Source: Bicyclus anynana
Taxonomy: Eukaryota > Arthropoda > Insecta > Lepidoptera > Nymphalidae
Direction: 5' to 3'
DNA: 64,000 nt
NCBI RefSeq assembly: GCF_947172395.1
Contig: NC_069085.1
Location: 17,486,698-17,550,697 of the forward strand
Shown here: positions 1 to 11,174 of the stretch, in pieces
How the letters are laid out: every line of letters starts with the position of its first letter
Position numbering within the stretch: the first letter of the stretch is position 1
Position numbers and translations under genes: made by a program
Notes under the pieces: generated by a model
The model's database searches: none
Seen by the model: the letters and a program-made list of their open reading frames with translations, nothing else
Told to the model about the DNA's origin: nothing

Positions 1-23
1 AAAGAATAATAATTATTAAAATA

Positions 24-298
24 TGCGGCTTCTGTGGGGCAGTGGATTTACAAGATGGAGGTCGTGAGTTCGATACCCGGCTGGGTCGATTGAGGATTTC
101 TTAATTGGTCCAGGTCTGGCTGGCGGGAGACTTCGGCGGATAAAAACGTATCGTCCGATTTAGCGTCCCGATACGATTTGAAGAAACCGAAAGGGGTGTG
201 GATTTTCATTCTCCTCCTAACAATTTACTCCGCTTCCATCTTAGATTGCATCATCACTTACCATCAGGTGATTGCAGTCTTGTAAATAATAAAAAAAC
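24..298 (+). repeat. SINE-A copy (tRNA-derived, near full length)
   Basis: Family 'SINE-A' is the commonest repeat here. Its order is a tRNA-like head (box B GGTTCGATCCC), then GGTCCAGGTCTGGCTGG, AAACCGAAAGGGGTGTGG, TCATCCTCCTCCTAACAAG, and ATCATCACTTACCATCAGG near an A-rich end. This copy has all of these in order, but box A is degenerate (GTGGGGCAGTGG) and a short piece after it is missing. It ends in TTGTAAATAATAAAAAAA. The element is non-coding and would be transcribed by Pol III. Confidence 0.8.
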
Positions 299-841
299 AT
301 AACTCTCCTTTCGCAGTCGGATAAGAATTAATAACATTGTAATTAAATAAAATAATATGTTTATTCTGCTGTAATCAGATAGTAGATAGGTATATTTATA
401 AAAGTTATGCAGCTGTCTGTAGCCGATTTCGATTCTAGATAAAATTATGTTAGTAATTACTTATTTATTTTTATATCTTTAGAAGTGATCTAACGTGTGA
501 TGGAACTATTAGATAGAATAAATTAGAAAATATGCTGAAATAATTTGCATTTTGCTTCTCGTTTTTATTCTGTTCTGGTTTCCTTTGTTTATACCAATTT
601 ACTTCTTTCTCTATCTTCGCCTCTCTCGTCCTCTACGGAGGTTGGCCTGTGTTCTCCATTCCTCTGCCTAACTGTCTTGGTGTTTCTGTCTATAACACAA
701 GACATAAAATCTAGCACTTTGCAGAAAATACTCCAAAAAATACACCAAACCGGACGTTTAATTTGCTTTTTCGGTACGCTACTAACATTCGATCTTTGGC
801 CGCAAAATTTCTTTTTTTTAATTAATTAAAATCTTTTTATA

Positions 842-933
842 GCAAACCAGCGAACGTCTGGAACATCGTCCGCGTTGAATTCAGTTTTTCAAAATCCCGC
901 GGAAACCATGGCCTTTTCCGGGATGAGTTTCCG
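842..933 (-). repeat. Helitron-like 3' fragment
   Basis: On the minus strand this reads like the family seen at 29995 and 61490: a CCCGCGGGATTTTG block, then CTGAATTC, then GGACGA near the end. The terminal CTAGT is lost here. It abuts the palindrome at 940. Assignment is by similarity to better copies in this window. Confidence 0.5.
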
Positions 934-939
934 TTCCGA

Positions 940-1005
940 CCTCCTATCCTTATTTGAACTACAATATAACAAAAAATGTATTGTAGTTCAAATAAGGATA
1001 GGAGG
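940..1005. repeat. Perfect inverted repeat, 27-bp arms, 12-nt loop
   Basis: The left arm (940-966) starts CCTCCTATCCTTATTTGAAC and is matched without mismatch by 979-1005. The loop is 967-978, A-rich. There are no direct repeats at its edges and no resemblance to the MITEs here. It lies exactly between a Helitron-like piece and an RTE LINE piece. Confidence 0.9.
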
Positions 1006-1009
1006 TCCC

Positions 1010-1130
1010 ATAGGGGTGAAGGACATAGGCCTTTTGTAGGGACTGCCAAACATCACGATCCTGAGCCGGCTCCATCCAGCGAATCCCTGCGACTTGGTTG
1101 ATGTCAATCCACCTGTTGGACTGTGATTTG
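1010..1130 (-). repeat. RTE-like LINE 3' fragment (degenerate)
   Basis: Shares with the copies at 17788, 27014 and 63016 the order GGACATAGGCC, TCCATCCAGCGAATCCCTGC and GATGTCAATCCACC. On the minus strand this is the end of a non-LTR retrotransposon ORF. It is too decayed to translate. Confidence 0.6.
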
Positions 1131-1615
1131 GCTTAGTACCTACGTTAAATTATTATTAACGTCCGTAAAACTCGTGAATTTTCAAAAGGTAAGCCGATAG
1201 GAATCGGGTTGTTAGGATCCATCGCCCCTGGTTCCCACCCATTTCACCTTCCAATGACTATGTACTTTGTACTACAGTGGGCATGACAATATCAAACCGG
1301 TAGAGAATCCAAGACCTTTCCGTATGAAACTTGTATAGTTGTGCTATTGAGGCTTTGTAGATACAGTCTTTGTCTACGGCCTCGGTGAGTCCAAAAATAA
1401 AAACTCGCCAGCGTAACGTAATAAGTAAGATTGGGCCGACAGTAGATGCCGCGATAGCAAACATTATGATTACCAGATATGGGGCAGGTGCGCTCGAGAG
1501 ATCTCAGATTGTCTATCTCACATGCGAGGCTCATTTACTGTTTACTACTCTTTGTTCTAAACATGTTTCGCTATTTACATATTTTTTGAAAATTTCTTAA
1601 CGTTTTGTAGATGTC

Positions 1616-1776
1616 TCATCATCATCATCATCATTAACAAGCCATATTCGGGTCACTGCTGAGCAAGAGTCTCCTCTCCGAATGAGAGTGGTAAGGCTAA
1701 TAGTCCACTACGCTAGCTAGCTTAATGTGGATTATTGGCAGACTTCACACACGTAGATAATCAAGAAAATTCCCAA
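1616..1776 (-). repeat. SINE-B copy, 5' truncated
   Basis: Family 'SINE-B' has a tRNA-like head (CAGTGGATATGACCTCTGCC), then AAATATCACGTGTCTCAAACG, TTCTTAATTCTCTGCG, CCAATCCGCATTGGGC, CCCCTCTCATTCTGAGAGG, and a GATGATGATGA tail. Here the minus strand carries the tail (ATCATCATCATC at the plus-strand start), the CTCTC block and the ACACGCAG-type block. The head is missing. Confidence 0.75.
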
Positions 1777-1779
1777 GTA

Positions 1780-3635
1780 GACTCCGCGCCACGAAAGTAA
1801 TCCGCGGCTAAAACCTGAACTGAAATTGACAGGGCAACCAAGGGCAGTGTTTGTGAAGCCATTGTTAACTTTTCCAGCAGCTAGGCAAGTCTGCAGCATC
1901 GAAAGGTATAGGTTTGCCCATGATTGCCTTCGTTTCGGCAACAAAGCTGGCAAATGCAGTTCTGTGCCTTGAGCCTGATCCGAGAGACTAGAATATTGTC
2001 AGAGAACTCAAGTAATGTAAGTTAAAAAAAAGTGAAGATATTTCTGGGGCCCCATAAATATATGGATTTGCAACGGGCCCAAGATGGCATAGTTACATCA
2101 CTGGGTCCTCTTAAGAGCAGGTTATTGCTGACTTCTAAAAATGGCTTAGTGTGATCTTGACAAAAAAGATTTTGACTAAATTTGTATTTTCTATAGTGCT
2201 CAGGCTCAGACAGACGGTTACTATAATGAGTATTCATTATGTTTAAAAACAAGCCCAGGGGTTTAGTTGAATAAATTATACGCCGTCCCAATTATTACTA
2301 AAGTTCTTTACTAGTTGTATTAAAAAATGCATCTAGCTTAATTTCTGTATATAGCAGGTGTTCCACTATGATATTTGCAGTGTCTTATCGCAGCGCATTC
2401 CTTGGACCTTTTTCTTTATCAATTCCACCCTTGATTACAGTAACAGCAGCTGGAAACTAAAATATATCGATGTGTCAGCTGGAATCGATTAGATAGATGT
2501 TGTCCGAACGATTGCGAGTTTCCCGCGGCTCAATCGATTCAGAATCGAGTATTTGTCGATCGCTCATCGAGATAAAATCGAGAAGTGGCTCAGAGTGTGC
2601 TAGATGCGTATCTGTGCAGGAATTTCATACATAATTATCTTTACAGCGTTGTTACGTTGACAATAATATACATGCTTGTTAGTAATTTACTCAAATTATA
2701 GTTCCTACGTACCGATATACATATTGGTAAATTAATTTATGGCTGAAGCTTTTGCACCGCAGTTAAGCAGCTCGTCATTAATTTTGTTGTGTGAGCAAAT
2801 ATGTGAATTGTTTAGATATTTGCATGCAGATTTTGTTAAGTTTGCTGTTTTATGAAATGTTTGTTTTATTTTATCTGTGTGAATAATCTAATCAGGTAAC
2901 TCAATTAACAATTAACAACTTAATCCATAAATTAATAAAATAGAATATTACAACGTCTATAATATTATTTAAAAAACAAGAATCATTCAGAAATATTGAA
3001 TTTTTGGTTTCAGATGTTTAGAACCTTTTTTTATTAATAGCGCAGGAAACGAGCAGATGGCCCGCCTGATGTTAAGTGAAAAATCCATCATCTACATTTA
3101 AAAGTTACACTTTGCGGGGCAAAAAAATTGTATAATAGAACATACCCCACAAAGCGCTCTGCCCGTCTGCAGCGCTTTGTAGAGTAAGCTGCTGCTACGT
3201 CCGGGAACCTCAAGCATAGATGTTAAGCCTCAAAACTTAAAACTATAAAGCATATTACACAAAAAAATATATTAAATAAAAATACAAAACAGGTATATTT
3301 AGATAAAACGGCTTTTTTACCATACAAAGGAATCCTCACTCTGTTGATTGTCTAAGTCTGTCAGCACATTAGCATCTACAGTTGGAGCTGTTTATTATCA
3401 AAATAAAGCCATGTAACTCATAACCGACATCATATCAAGAGTGGCGCACTTTTTCCCCGCAAATTCCGCGTCCATATCGAAATATCGCCCGTAGATACGA
3501 CTTTTATGGCGGGCAGCTTTTTTATTTGACATTTTATACAAGTTTATTCAAACAGCCCGCGATAGGATCGGCGACGTTATCTTTCAATGCAACGTTACCG
3601 CGAGCTGGTGGGTGATAGGATCTGGGGCCATTGCT
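1780..3635. other. AT-rich stretch, no gene seen
   Basis: No coding signal and no recognised repeat, apart from short decayed pieces (about 1777-1830 resembles 12585-12640). At 2465-2590 several ATCGAT/TCGAT words cluster with GATAGAT and a CCGCGG site. This could be regulatory, but nothing in the sequence proves it. Confidence 0.4.
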
Positions 3636-3639
3636 AGTT

Positions 3640-4000
3640 AAACCAACCTGATAAGGGATCGAGCGGCGGTGTGTGCGTGCCCGTTCCGTACACGACGCGC
3701 GCGTGTGCGGGGAGGGGAGCCGCGAACGCCAGCCAGTCACTAAAATTACGCGGCAAAAGAATGACGCCGCGGACGAAAAGTTGTGCTCTGCGTTGAGTTG
3801 TGTGTGTTTTTGTGTTATTCTGACGCTGTGATGTTATTGTGGTTGAGTTACTTGAGGCAGTTGGAGCTAGCGTGTGCCGGTGCCGCCGCGCCGCCGCCAG
3901 ACGGCGCTGTCGGCGGGAAAACAATGTGTACGTCAAACTTCTTGTTTACGTTTTACAACCCCTGCGATTTTTAAGTTTAAGTAATATATTTTTGGTAAGC
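3640..4000 (+). promoter_or_regulatory. GC-rich island, possible TSS and non-coding first exon
   Basis: A CpG-dense block in an AT-rich neighbourhood (CGACGCGCGCGTG, GCCGCCGCGCCGCCGCC). It contains an arthropod Inr-like CCAGTCAC near 3732 and then a U/G-rich stretch typical of insect 5'UTRs. A good 5' splice site, TTTTTGGTAAGCAATG, lies near 3988-4003. The short ORFs here are not conserved-looking. This could equally be an enhancer or a CpG-rich repeat. Confidence 0.35.
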
Positions 4001-4004
4001 AATG

Positions 4005-5165
4005 TTATATTTTGGTCTGTAGGGTATTGGTGATATTAGAAGCCCATAAGACTCGCATTAGCCTCAGTTTGTAGATGGTTTTCCACCTAACATCTGTTTA
4101 TTCCGTCAAGTATTGCTTTGAAAATACTTCAGCAGAAGTTGCTATCTAAAAAACTGTTATAAAAGCAATAAACGATTTAGCAGTCCAATGTAATACCATT
4201 AAAGGCATCATTTTATTGAATGCAATGCTTTTCTTAGACTGCCACGACTTTATCATTAAAATCTCTAAAATGGGATCTAAAATATAAAAGGTTGTCAACT
4301 ACCGCCTATTTATTTACATAAATACTAAGTTATGAAATGTTGTTATAATAAAAGTTTCAAACCTCTGGTTTCTATCTCCTAATATGATTAAGTCATTGAA
4401 AAAGTAATAATTTCAGACATCAAACAAAACAGTGCTTTATATACGTAATACCAGTAAATAGTCAAAATGTTTTTCATAAATACAGTTGAAATATTTGTCG
4501 TTTAGCGGGAAAAGCGCTTTCCCCCTTTATAGGTAGGTACTTATACGATGTAAAGTAGGAAAAACTGTACATAAAAGTTAAATTAATATATATATATTTT
4601 ATTTAAAATAAATAGATATTTATTATTTGTATACTAACTTTACTGCAAAAACGAGATTTGTGTCTGAAAGTTTCAGTATTAATTTTGATTCTACTCTTCT
4701 TTCCCTAACTATCTATTTTGAAGTTTAAGAAAAAAACAAGTAATTTTGTAGTAAATCCCAAGTAGTTAGATTAATAGTGTAACATAATATGAAACAATGT
4801 TATTTATGTTAACGACAGGACATTTGGGGGATCACGATAACGGTAATGATTCAAAGTTTTTTATCTTGTTTGTGTTCCTGATACGGTACCTAAGCACCTA
4901 CCTACTCGCTACTTGGAAGTGTAAACATTATTTACAATGCTAACTTCTATGACTGGTCTTTAACATTGGATCTAAAATTGAAAAGGTTGTCAACTACTGC
5001 CTATTTATTTACCTACACAGTAAGTTAAGTATATAGTTAAATATGTCTATGGCATTGAGTTTAAGTTTTCAGCAGGTGTATGCAACTGTTTATATAACAA
5101 AGACTTATTTTTTTATTTGTAATTATAGTTACATAAATGTTTATTTGTGGACTAAATAAATGATA
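4005..5165. repeat. Non-coding DNA with a ~65-bp direct repeat (4272-4335, 4968-5034)
   Basis: GGATCTAAAAT, AAAAGGTTGTCAACTAC and GCCTATTTATTTAC occur in the same order in both places with a few differences, so two copies of one undefined repeat. The rest is AT-rich with no gene. Confidence 0.6.
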
Positions 5166-5167
5166 AC

Positions 5168-5285
5168 AGCCTTGTTGATCCAGCGGTGCGCTTAAGTGGC
5201 TTGGTTCCCGATGTACTAGGTTCGAGTCCCAGGCTGGTTTACTGGTTTTAAAATAGAGCTTTTCTTTCTTCTTAGAAGTTTTCAA
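5168..5285 (+). repeat. tRNA-like SINE head with short body
   Basis: Box A-like TTGATCCAGCGGTGCGC and a perfect box B-like GGTTCGAGTCC lie at tRNA-like spacing. The sequence then runs into a T-rich, non-tRNA body. There is no acceptor stem, so this is a SINE remnant and not a tRNA gene. Confidence 0.5.
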
Positions 5286-5289
5286 TGGA

Positions 5290-6180
5290 AATTCTCAACT
5301 CGGCACATTGATGCGGCATGGTGGTAGCACAAAAGTGCTTATAACGAGTAATTATAACTATTACGGATCACAGTGGGCAACTGAGGTGATTGGCATTTAC
5401 TCAGAAAATACCAAACTATGATTTGATTCTGATGTAATTGTGATGTGAGGCATAATATAGCAATAAAAATATTTTCTTTTTCATTTGTGCACAAATCATA
5501 TTGCTTTGAGTTTATTAACTGGAATTTACTGCTATATGTACTTGGGTTAGTTCAGATAGCAGTTTCGTTGCTCTAACTCGTATAGTAGTAAAGGTAATTA
5601 AAAAATTAATTAACTTTATACCCTACCCTGAAAAAAACTTACTTTTTAAGTACCTTACTTACTTATTATACTGATAAGCGTGATGACTGCTTTAAGGAAT
5701 TTTGGAAAAGTGCTGATACTTTTACACTGTTGAAGGGAACTGACTTTCAAATGAACAAAACCGCATCGAAAGCCTTCCATCCGTTTGAGAGTTAAGATGC
5801 CACAGACGGACAGACAACATAAAACTTATAACATCCCTCTCTTAGCGTATGGGGTTAAAAAAAAATAATAACTCCCAAATAAGGGCACTCCAATTTCAAT
5901 TAAAAAAAAAAACAAACTTGCTACCTATCCTTGATCTTAGGTATATATACGTACATATTTATCGTCTGTCTGTACTGATAAAAATGACGTGTGCGTTGTG
6001 AATGGGGACTCGAGATGGGCCGATAGGACGGGCGGCGTGTGCGCGGGTGCGGGGGGGGGGACGTTATCTCGCGCAGAGATTTCACGTTCATTATCAGTAG
6101 CGTCGCAGATCGGGGGTGCTGCATTGTTGCTTGAGTAGTACCTAACACCCGTGTGGCGTGCACAGGGCTTGCAACTAGGG
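5290..6180. other. No gene seen; GC-rich patch at its right end
   Basis: AT-rich sequence up to about 5985. Then comes a CpG-rich patch with a run of G (6048-6060) and a CGCGCAGAGATTTCACG stretch to about 6130. No coding frame or repeat is recognised. Confidence 0.35.
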
Positions 6181-6182
6181 TA

Positions 6183-6440
6183 TGCATTTTTCGTAAACTT
6201 TTACTTAGCGATAAGGCCGCCTTTTTATGGGTACTTTTATTTCTCTTGTGTTCTTCATTGTGGTGTGCAATGTTTGACTGGTGGGAGGCTTCGGCCGTGG
6301 CTAGTTACCACCATGTCGTGTAGAAACCAAAAGGAGTGTGGATTTCATCCTACTCCTAACAAGTTAGACCGCTTCCATCTTAGATTGTATCATCACTTAC
6401 CATCAGGTAAAATTGTAATCAAGGGCTAACTTGTAGAAAA
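6183..6440 (+). repeat. LINE 3' end joined to 5'-truncated SINE-A
   Basis: 6190-6275 resembles the LINE 3' end at 35340 (GATAAGGCCGCC, then TTCTTCATTGTGGTGTGCAA). From 6277 it switches abruptly to SINE-A at CTGGTGGGAGGCTTCGGCCG and runs to GGGCTAACTTGTAGAAAA. The join suggests one element inserted in or recombined with the other. Confidence 0.7.
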
Positions 6441-6560
6441 TGTTTCTTCTCAGCAGAACCTGCCTTCCGAACCGGTGGTAGAATCTTTACAAATATTCAA
6501 CTGACGTATCAAAAGTGCTTGTAAACTGAGCCTACTTGAAATAAATAAATTTTGACTTTT
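6441..6560 (+). repeat. CR1/Daphne-type LINE 3' end
   Basis: Reverse complement of the 3'UTR of the LINE at 47064: GCAGAACCTGCCTTCCGAAC, CGGTGGTAGAATCTTTACAA, AAAAGTGCTTGTAAACTGAG, CTACTTGAAATAAATAAATT. So the same family, severely 5' truncated. Confidence 0.8.
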
Positions 6561-6907
6561 TTGAGAAGAAGACAAAAAATCGACCAATAGCGGCGGAGTT
6601 GTGTCAGTCCCATCTCTTTCGTTTCCCAGCGCAACGAATAAGACAGCGATATTTCCGGTCGCGGTTGATATTTGTCTATTTATCTTCACGCGATTTGTCG
6701 TTGGTCGAATGTTCGGTCGACAGTCAAACGCTATTATGTCGTTAAAAAAATACACCTCCACGACATACATTAAAAAACTTATTACACTCTAAAAAAAACT
6801 CTAAAAACAAACATAAAGACACAACAGCTCGGCCCCACAGCGTTTAACGGTTACACTCCAAATTCTATTGTTCGAGTTAATGTAGAATTTTCCCAAAACA
6901 CGTGGTT

Positions 6908-6992
6908 ATCTGGAGGCAACATCGCGGCGGGAATCGAACCCGTTATCAACAGTTTGCATCGCCAGCGCCATGCTTTAGCGTTATCTGTGACA
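6908..6992 (-). repeat. tRNA-like SINE head
   Basis: Read on the minus strand, a box B-like GGTTCGATTCCCGCC follows an AACGCTAAAGCATGGCGC stretch with CGGCGAGATG at the 5' end. The arms do not make a full cloverleaf by eye, so SINE-derived is more likely than a tRNA gene. Confidence 0.4.
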
Positions 6993-7163
6993 TCTCGCCG
7001 GATTTTTTGTGCGGCATAAAAGATGACTAGGTACCAGATATTTATTGTTTCGTGTTCCCGTAGTAGTGGTGTTTTAGTTAGGGGACCTTAGTAGTGAGTT
7101 TTATTAGTAGTACCTCTGTGGCAGATAGTAACGTGCACAAGGCTTTTAACTAGGGTAGATAAC

Positions 7164-7414
7164 TATTAGATATACTGGATAGAAGCAGGCGTTACTTTGC
7201 GGAAGTTCATCATGTATATAATAATAATTTATTTATTTTGCTATCATCCGCGAAAAGCCGACGAACCCATGCGACAACGTCACCCAGGTCCGACAAAATA
7301 CTCTCTACGTACGTTTCACGGAAAACCGGAGCATCCTCAGGTGATGTAGAGTCAACATTGAGACTTGGTTCTCATGGGTTGGCATGGGTTCGTCGGCTTT
7401 TCGAGGATAATAGC
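7164..7414 (+). repeat. Repeat X copy 1, with a ~32-bp imperfect stem-loop
   Basis: 7164-7352 is nearly the same as 18790-18981: GGATAGAAGCAGGCGTTACT, TTGCGGAAGTTCATCATG, GCTATCATCCGCGAAAAG, CCAGGTCCGACAAAATACTC. In addition 7240-7271 (CGAAAAGCCGACGAACCCATG) is inverted at 7383-7414, giving a hairpin that the second copy lacks. An unclassified mobile repeat. Confidence 0.65.
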
Positions 7415-7419
7415 ATATG

Positions 7420-7575
7420 CCTCATTTTGAGTTATTACGAATCTTTTAACATCTCATTTATTAAAATCGGTTCAGTAGTTTAAGCGCTACGATGGAACAA
7501 ACATACATACATAGACTGCCAAAATCATTACCCTTCCTTTTGGCTTCGCCGTAGTCGGGTAAAAAGCCCGCGCTG
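7420..7575 (+). repeat. TE 3' end of a dispersed lepidopteran type
   Basis: AAAATCGGTTCAGTAGTTTA, a run of ACATACATACAT, then CTTTTGGCTTCGCCGTAGTC and GGGTAAAAAG. The 'TCGGTTCAGTAGTTT' and 'ACATACAT' words are common to several short elements here. The class was not determined. Confidence 0.45.
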
Positions 7576-9515
7576 GCATACATGTATCTTATAAGGATAA
7601 CTTACAAAAGCAATTTTATCACCTAAATAATAATGTAATGAAAGTTTATACAGATTTGTTTACGTACGAAGTCACGAGCGTCTACTAGTATATTACAAAA
7701 TATGTACTGACACGGTTTCATATTCATATTTGTATATGTTCATATACGTGTCTAGTCAAGCATGTGGTCTAAGATAAATGGACACACAGATAGACATTTC
7801 CTCTCCGTGGTATAACAAAGTGGCGCGGTGATGTCGATAGCAGATTCGTTTGCAGGAAGAGTTATCTTGACGAAACTGCAGACTCGGCGCATGACTCGTA
7901 CGCTGAGCGACTGTGCGCGATTTCACATTATTAATATATCTAGATAGGTATAATATGTTGTGCTCCTACCATTGTAGACATTATATATAATATATAAGAC
8001 AAGATAACATAGTATAATATTAGGTAACAATCTTTTTTTTAATAAGAAACTGTTCATATTCTTGTCGGCTCTTCTCACAGACTTGACTTTTCAGAAGTGC
8101 TTGTTTGAAGGCCTATCATATTATAGTAGTATAAGTTTTCTAACTTGATACTTTGTGTTTAGTAATAATTTACATTTAAAAATATAACACAAGGACAATC
8201 ATTTTTAACGTGTCAATTTACATGTGACGTGTGCGGAGTACGTAAACGTGCAAAGAAAATTATTCAAATTATGACTATTAAGATATTGTTGTGGTAATTT
8301 AATCAACTAGGTGATAGTTGAGTGCACCTGGTATTATTCAGTTAAATGTGAAACAAGCTACTAACTTCAAACTGTATATGTAAATAAATTAATGTGTTGG
8401 TTTGCAAGCTGTTTTCGCAATAAAAGATAAGTTAAGAGTAGACGATTTTTTTATTAAGATCGGACAAGAGATAAGTATAGCAAAAAATGCGAATCCCTCA
8501 TGGGCAAAACCGTGGTCATCCTCTAATAAACAACGAGGAATTGAAGACAAACCTGACCTAAATCCCTATGGTTTAATACCCATCTTTCGAACTATTGTCA
8601 CACTTCTTCTAGAGGGGAAAGGGGAATATTCATCATGTTTAATACACAATTCTTAAAAAAATAACTATGATTTTCGCTCGATTTCGTCTTCTTGATTAGT
8701 AGGTATGTGAAAACGACGCACCTATGTTCGTAGTACGGGCTGCGCATCTCGTTCGTCAAACTCCGCGAGTGGGCCGGGCGGATCATGCGCCGTCTAATTG
8801 ATTCGGTGTCGAGGCGCGGAAAGGTCGTCGGTTCAGTGCCTGGCGACGGCACCAGCCGTTACCTTCATCGCATCGTTGCAAAACTATACTTCATATTACC
8901 TGTAGACGATTCTAACATCAAAACTTTACTCTTATTTGTACGAGTATCTTCTTATTTATTTTCTTGCTTGTAATAAAAAGAAGGAAGACTGAGGAAGAAG
9001 TTCGTTATTTTGTATGATTTTTGTGTATAGTGCATACCCTAGTTGAAATCCTTGTCCACGCCACTGGTAAAAATAGGCATACCTATTTTCAGAAAATTAC
9101 TTGTAGACAAAACCTTTACTCTTATTTGTATTGTCTTACTTTTACTTTATACTAAAAAGGCTGCCTTTACATACCTATTCTTATATATTCATAAAAAGTA
9201 ATACTAGAGCAGTAATTCAAATAGATCCTTAGAAGTACTCGGAATTATCATTCTTAAATCCAATATTTTTGTTTTAGTAAACTGCGATAATGCAGTGCGC
9301 AGCGCAGCGCGATAAACCACTATCAAAGATCACACTTTCGGCCATATTTATAACCAAGGATTAAAATATAAACCTAAATTTTCTCCAAAGTAACGTGGAC
9401 CTAATCACTACTACATAAAGTTCACTTTATTTTGAAGAAAATTGAAATTTAATTCTTCCTAAAATTTATAAATATGGCCGTAAGTGTAAAAGCCATCACG
9501 GTCCAAACTGTATAG
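7576..9515. other. No gene seen
   Basis: AT-rich sequence. 8091-8120 resembles the CR1-type LINE 3' end. 8770-8860 is CpG-rich with a weak tRNA-like stretch (GGTCGTCGGTTCAGTGCC). 9064-9190 holds two similar runs of AAAACCTTTACTCTTATTTG. None can be assigned firmly. Confidence 0.35.
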
Positions 9516-9520
9516 TAAAG

Positions 9521-9568
9521 TACTATACTAAAGTACTATATATATATATATAGTACTTTAGTATAGTA
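9521..9568. repeat. Perfect 48-bp palindrome
   Basis: TACTATACTAAAGTACTA (9521-9538) is mirrored by 9551-9568 around a 12-bp TATATATATATA centre. This can extrude as a cruciform. It is a typical microsatellite-centred palindrome. Confidence 0.95.
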
Positions 9569-9756
9569 TAGCGTTATGTGTATACTATAGCGATTGATAG
9601 ACTTTCAGCTGTTCTAGAAAGAGGAATTTCCATAAACTTGTATAACCACTCTTTGCTTATGGTATAAAAAATAAATTGTTCTACCCAATTCGTCGCATTT
9701 ACCAATTTGCATTTAATTTTAAAACTACATTTCCGTCAAGTTTTTTGCACTACGTT

Positions 9757-10099
9757 ATGTCAGCCACTGACGATCAAGTAATCTAACATGTTTGCAGCGC
9801 TAACGTCTTGCCGTCCGATAAAACTGACCGTGTGTTGCTCGATCCATGATGTATTATTTTTTTAATATTTTTTACAAGTTGGCCCTTGACTACAATCTCA
9901 CCTGGTGGAAAGTGTTGATGCAATCTAGGATGGAAGCGGATTTACTTGCTAGGAGGAGGATGAAAATCCAAACTCCTTTCGTTTTATACCGGCGGTACGT
10001 CTTAGAGGGTGGTAACTAGCCAGGGCTGAAGCGTCCCACCAGTCAAGCCATTAGCGCTGCGGGCATGTGAGATTACTTGATCGTCAGTGGCTGACATTA
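9757..10099. mobile_element. MITE with 47-bp inverted repeats, split by a SINE
   Basis: The left end, 9757-9803, begins TGTCAGCCACTGACGATCAA. The inverted right end is 10053-10099. They differ at about four positions, all near the inner side. TA-type words lie outside both ends. The interior is only about 50 bp of its own sequence plus the SINE-A at 9856-10050. No coding capacity. The superfamily is unclear. Confidence 0.75.
9856..10050 (-). repeat. SINE-A copy nested in a MITE
   Basis: Plus strand runs TTTTACAAGTTGGCCCTTGA, TACAATCTCACCTGG, AGGAGGAGGATGAAAATCC, ACTAGCCAGGGCTGAAGCG, then CCCACCAGTC. So a minus-strand copy lacking the tRNA head. It sits directly against the right arm of the MITE, hence inserted later. 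Confidence 0.8.
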
Positions 10100-10104
10100 T
10101 GTTT

Positions 10105-10925
10105 GCAACTGTGTACCTACTGTGCAGTTATCACTTAGCATAGCTATTTGGATAAGGAATGCCATATCGCGGTGCGGGCGGTGCTGGAACGACAACTCTG
10201 TTACCAGTTTTTTTTGTACATTTTACTTGCAATGGCCATTATAATAATAGTTGGTATTCTAATTTTATTTAATGCTAATGTGATTTTTTTTTGTTTGTTT
10301 CTTTCGTGTCTTAAATACTTAATCGATTATAATTAGCAACCGATATAGTAGGTACAGATAGTACACTGATAAGACAGGATAGTGGTATAATTTTTATCTT
10401 TTAGTAAAGAGTAGTCCATGGACTTTAAAGGAGCAACCGATGAGTTATTACTGGCTCTTGTCAGTTTAACCAGCCGTCTGAGTACCAAACCTGTGGCGGT
10501 GGTAGTAACAACAAATACACAAACTAGACGTTTCAAAAGTTTATGCGAGTAGCTTCAAGCAAAAGTTGCTAAAAATTATAGATTTCCAGTTAAAATTAAT
10601 GATACATATCATACAAGGTAAAATATTCAGAAACTAGACGATAACTAACGAAAAATTAACATAATGCACCAAAATCACGCGGAGGTGCAAACTAAAAATA
10701 TAGAATCAAGTTAATAAATAATATTGCGATATTATACAGTGTTTAAATTTTATATCCACTAAAATATTAATAAGTCAGAGATAAATGACCGTTGATAGGT
10801 GTCTAGTAATAAATTAACATTATATTAATTTCTCTTTTTTTATATTTTGTACAAATTCCAAAAAAGGTTGGGTTTCTCAATCTAGCTGTTTTTGTTATGC
10901 GCGTGCGCGGTTATGTCCTTTTAAA
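10105..10925. other. No gene seen
   Basis: AT-rich. The short ORFs of 60-70 codons here show no recognisable motif. Confidence 0.4.
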
Positions 10926-10927
10926 AA

Positions 10928-11172
10928 AATTGGACAAGTGCGAGTCGGATGTCTGTGGAGGGTTCCGTACAAAATTGTAGATGATTATATATTATAAAAT
11001 AAAGACTTTTTCATGATTTAAATTACAAATGTATAGTTTAAAATTCTGCCAATATCAAAATACATACGTTCCCGAGAGAAATGTTCTTGACAGAGAGATA
11101 ACTAAGTGATCCTATACAGGTTCCGTTTTTTCATACGGCATTCATACCTCAAGTACGGAACCCTATACACTG
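10928..11172. repeat. Dispersed element with GGGTTCCGTAC ends
   Basis: Begins near GGACAAGTGCGAGTCGGA followed by GAGGGTTCCGTACAAAATTG. Ends near CTCAAGTACGGAACCCTATA, so the GGGTTCCGTAC word is inverted at the two ends. I know this GTGCGAGTCGG/GGGTTCCGTAC pattern as a common lepidopteran repeat. The class is uncertain. Confidence 0.55.
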
Positions 11173-11174
11173 AC

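Noticed and set aside
3634..3936. Pair of opposite frames in the 3.6-3.9 kb GC island as proteins
   Set aside because: GC-rich DNA lacks stops on both strands by composition; the peptides are Arg/Thr/His-rich without motif.
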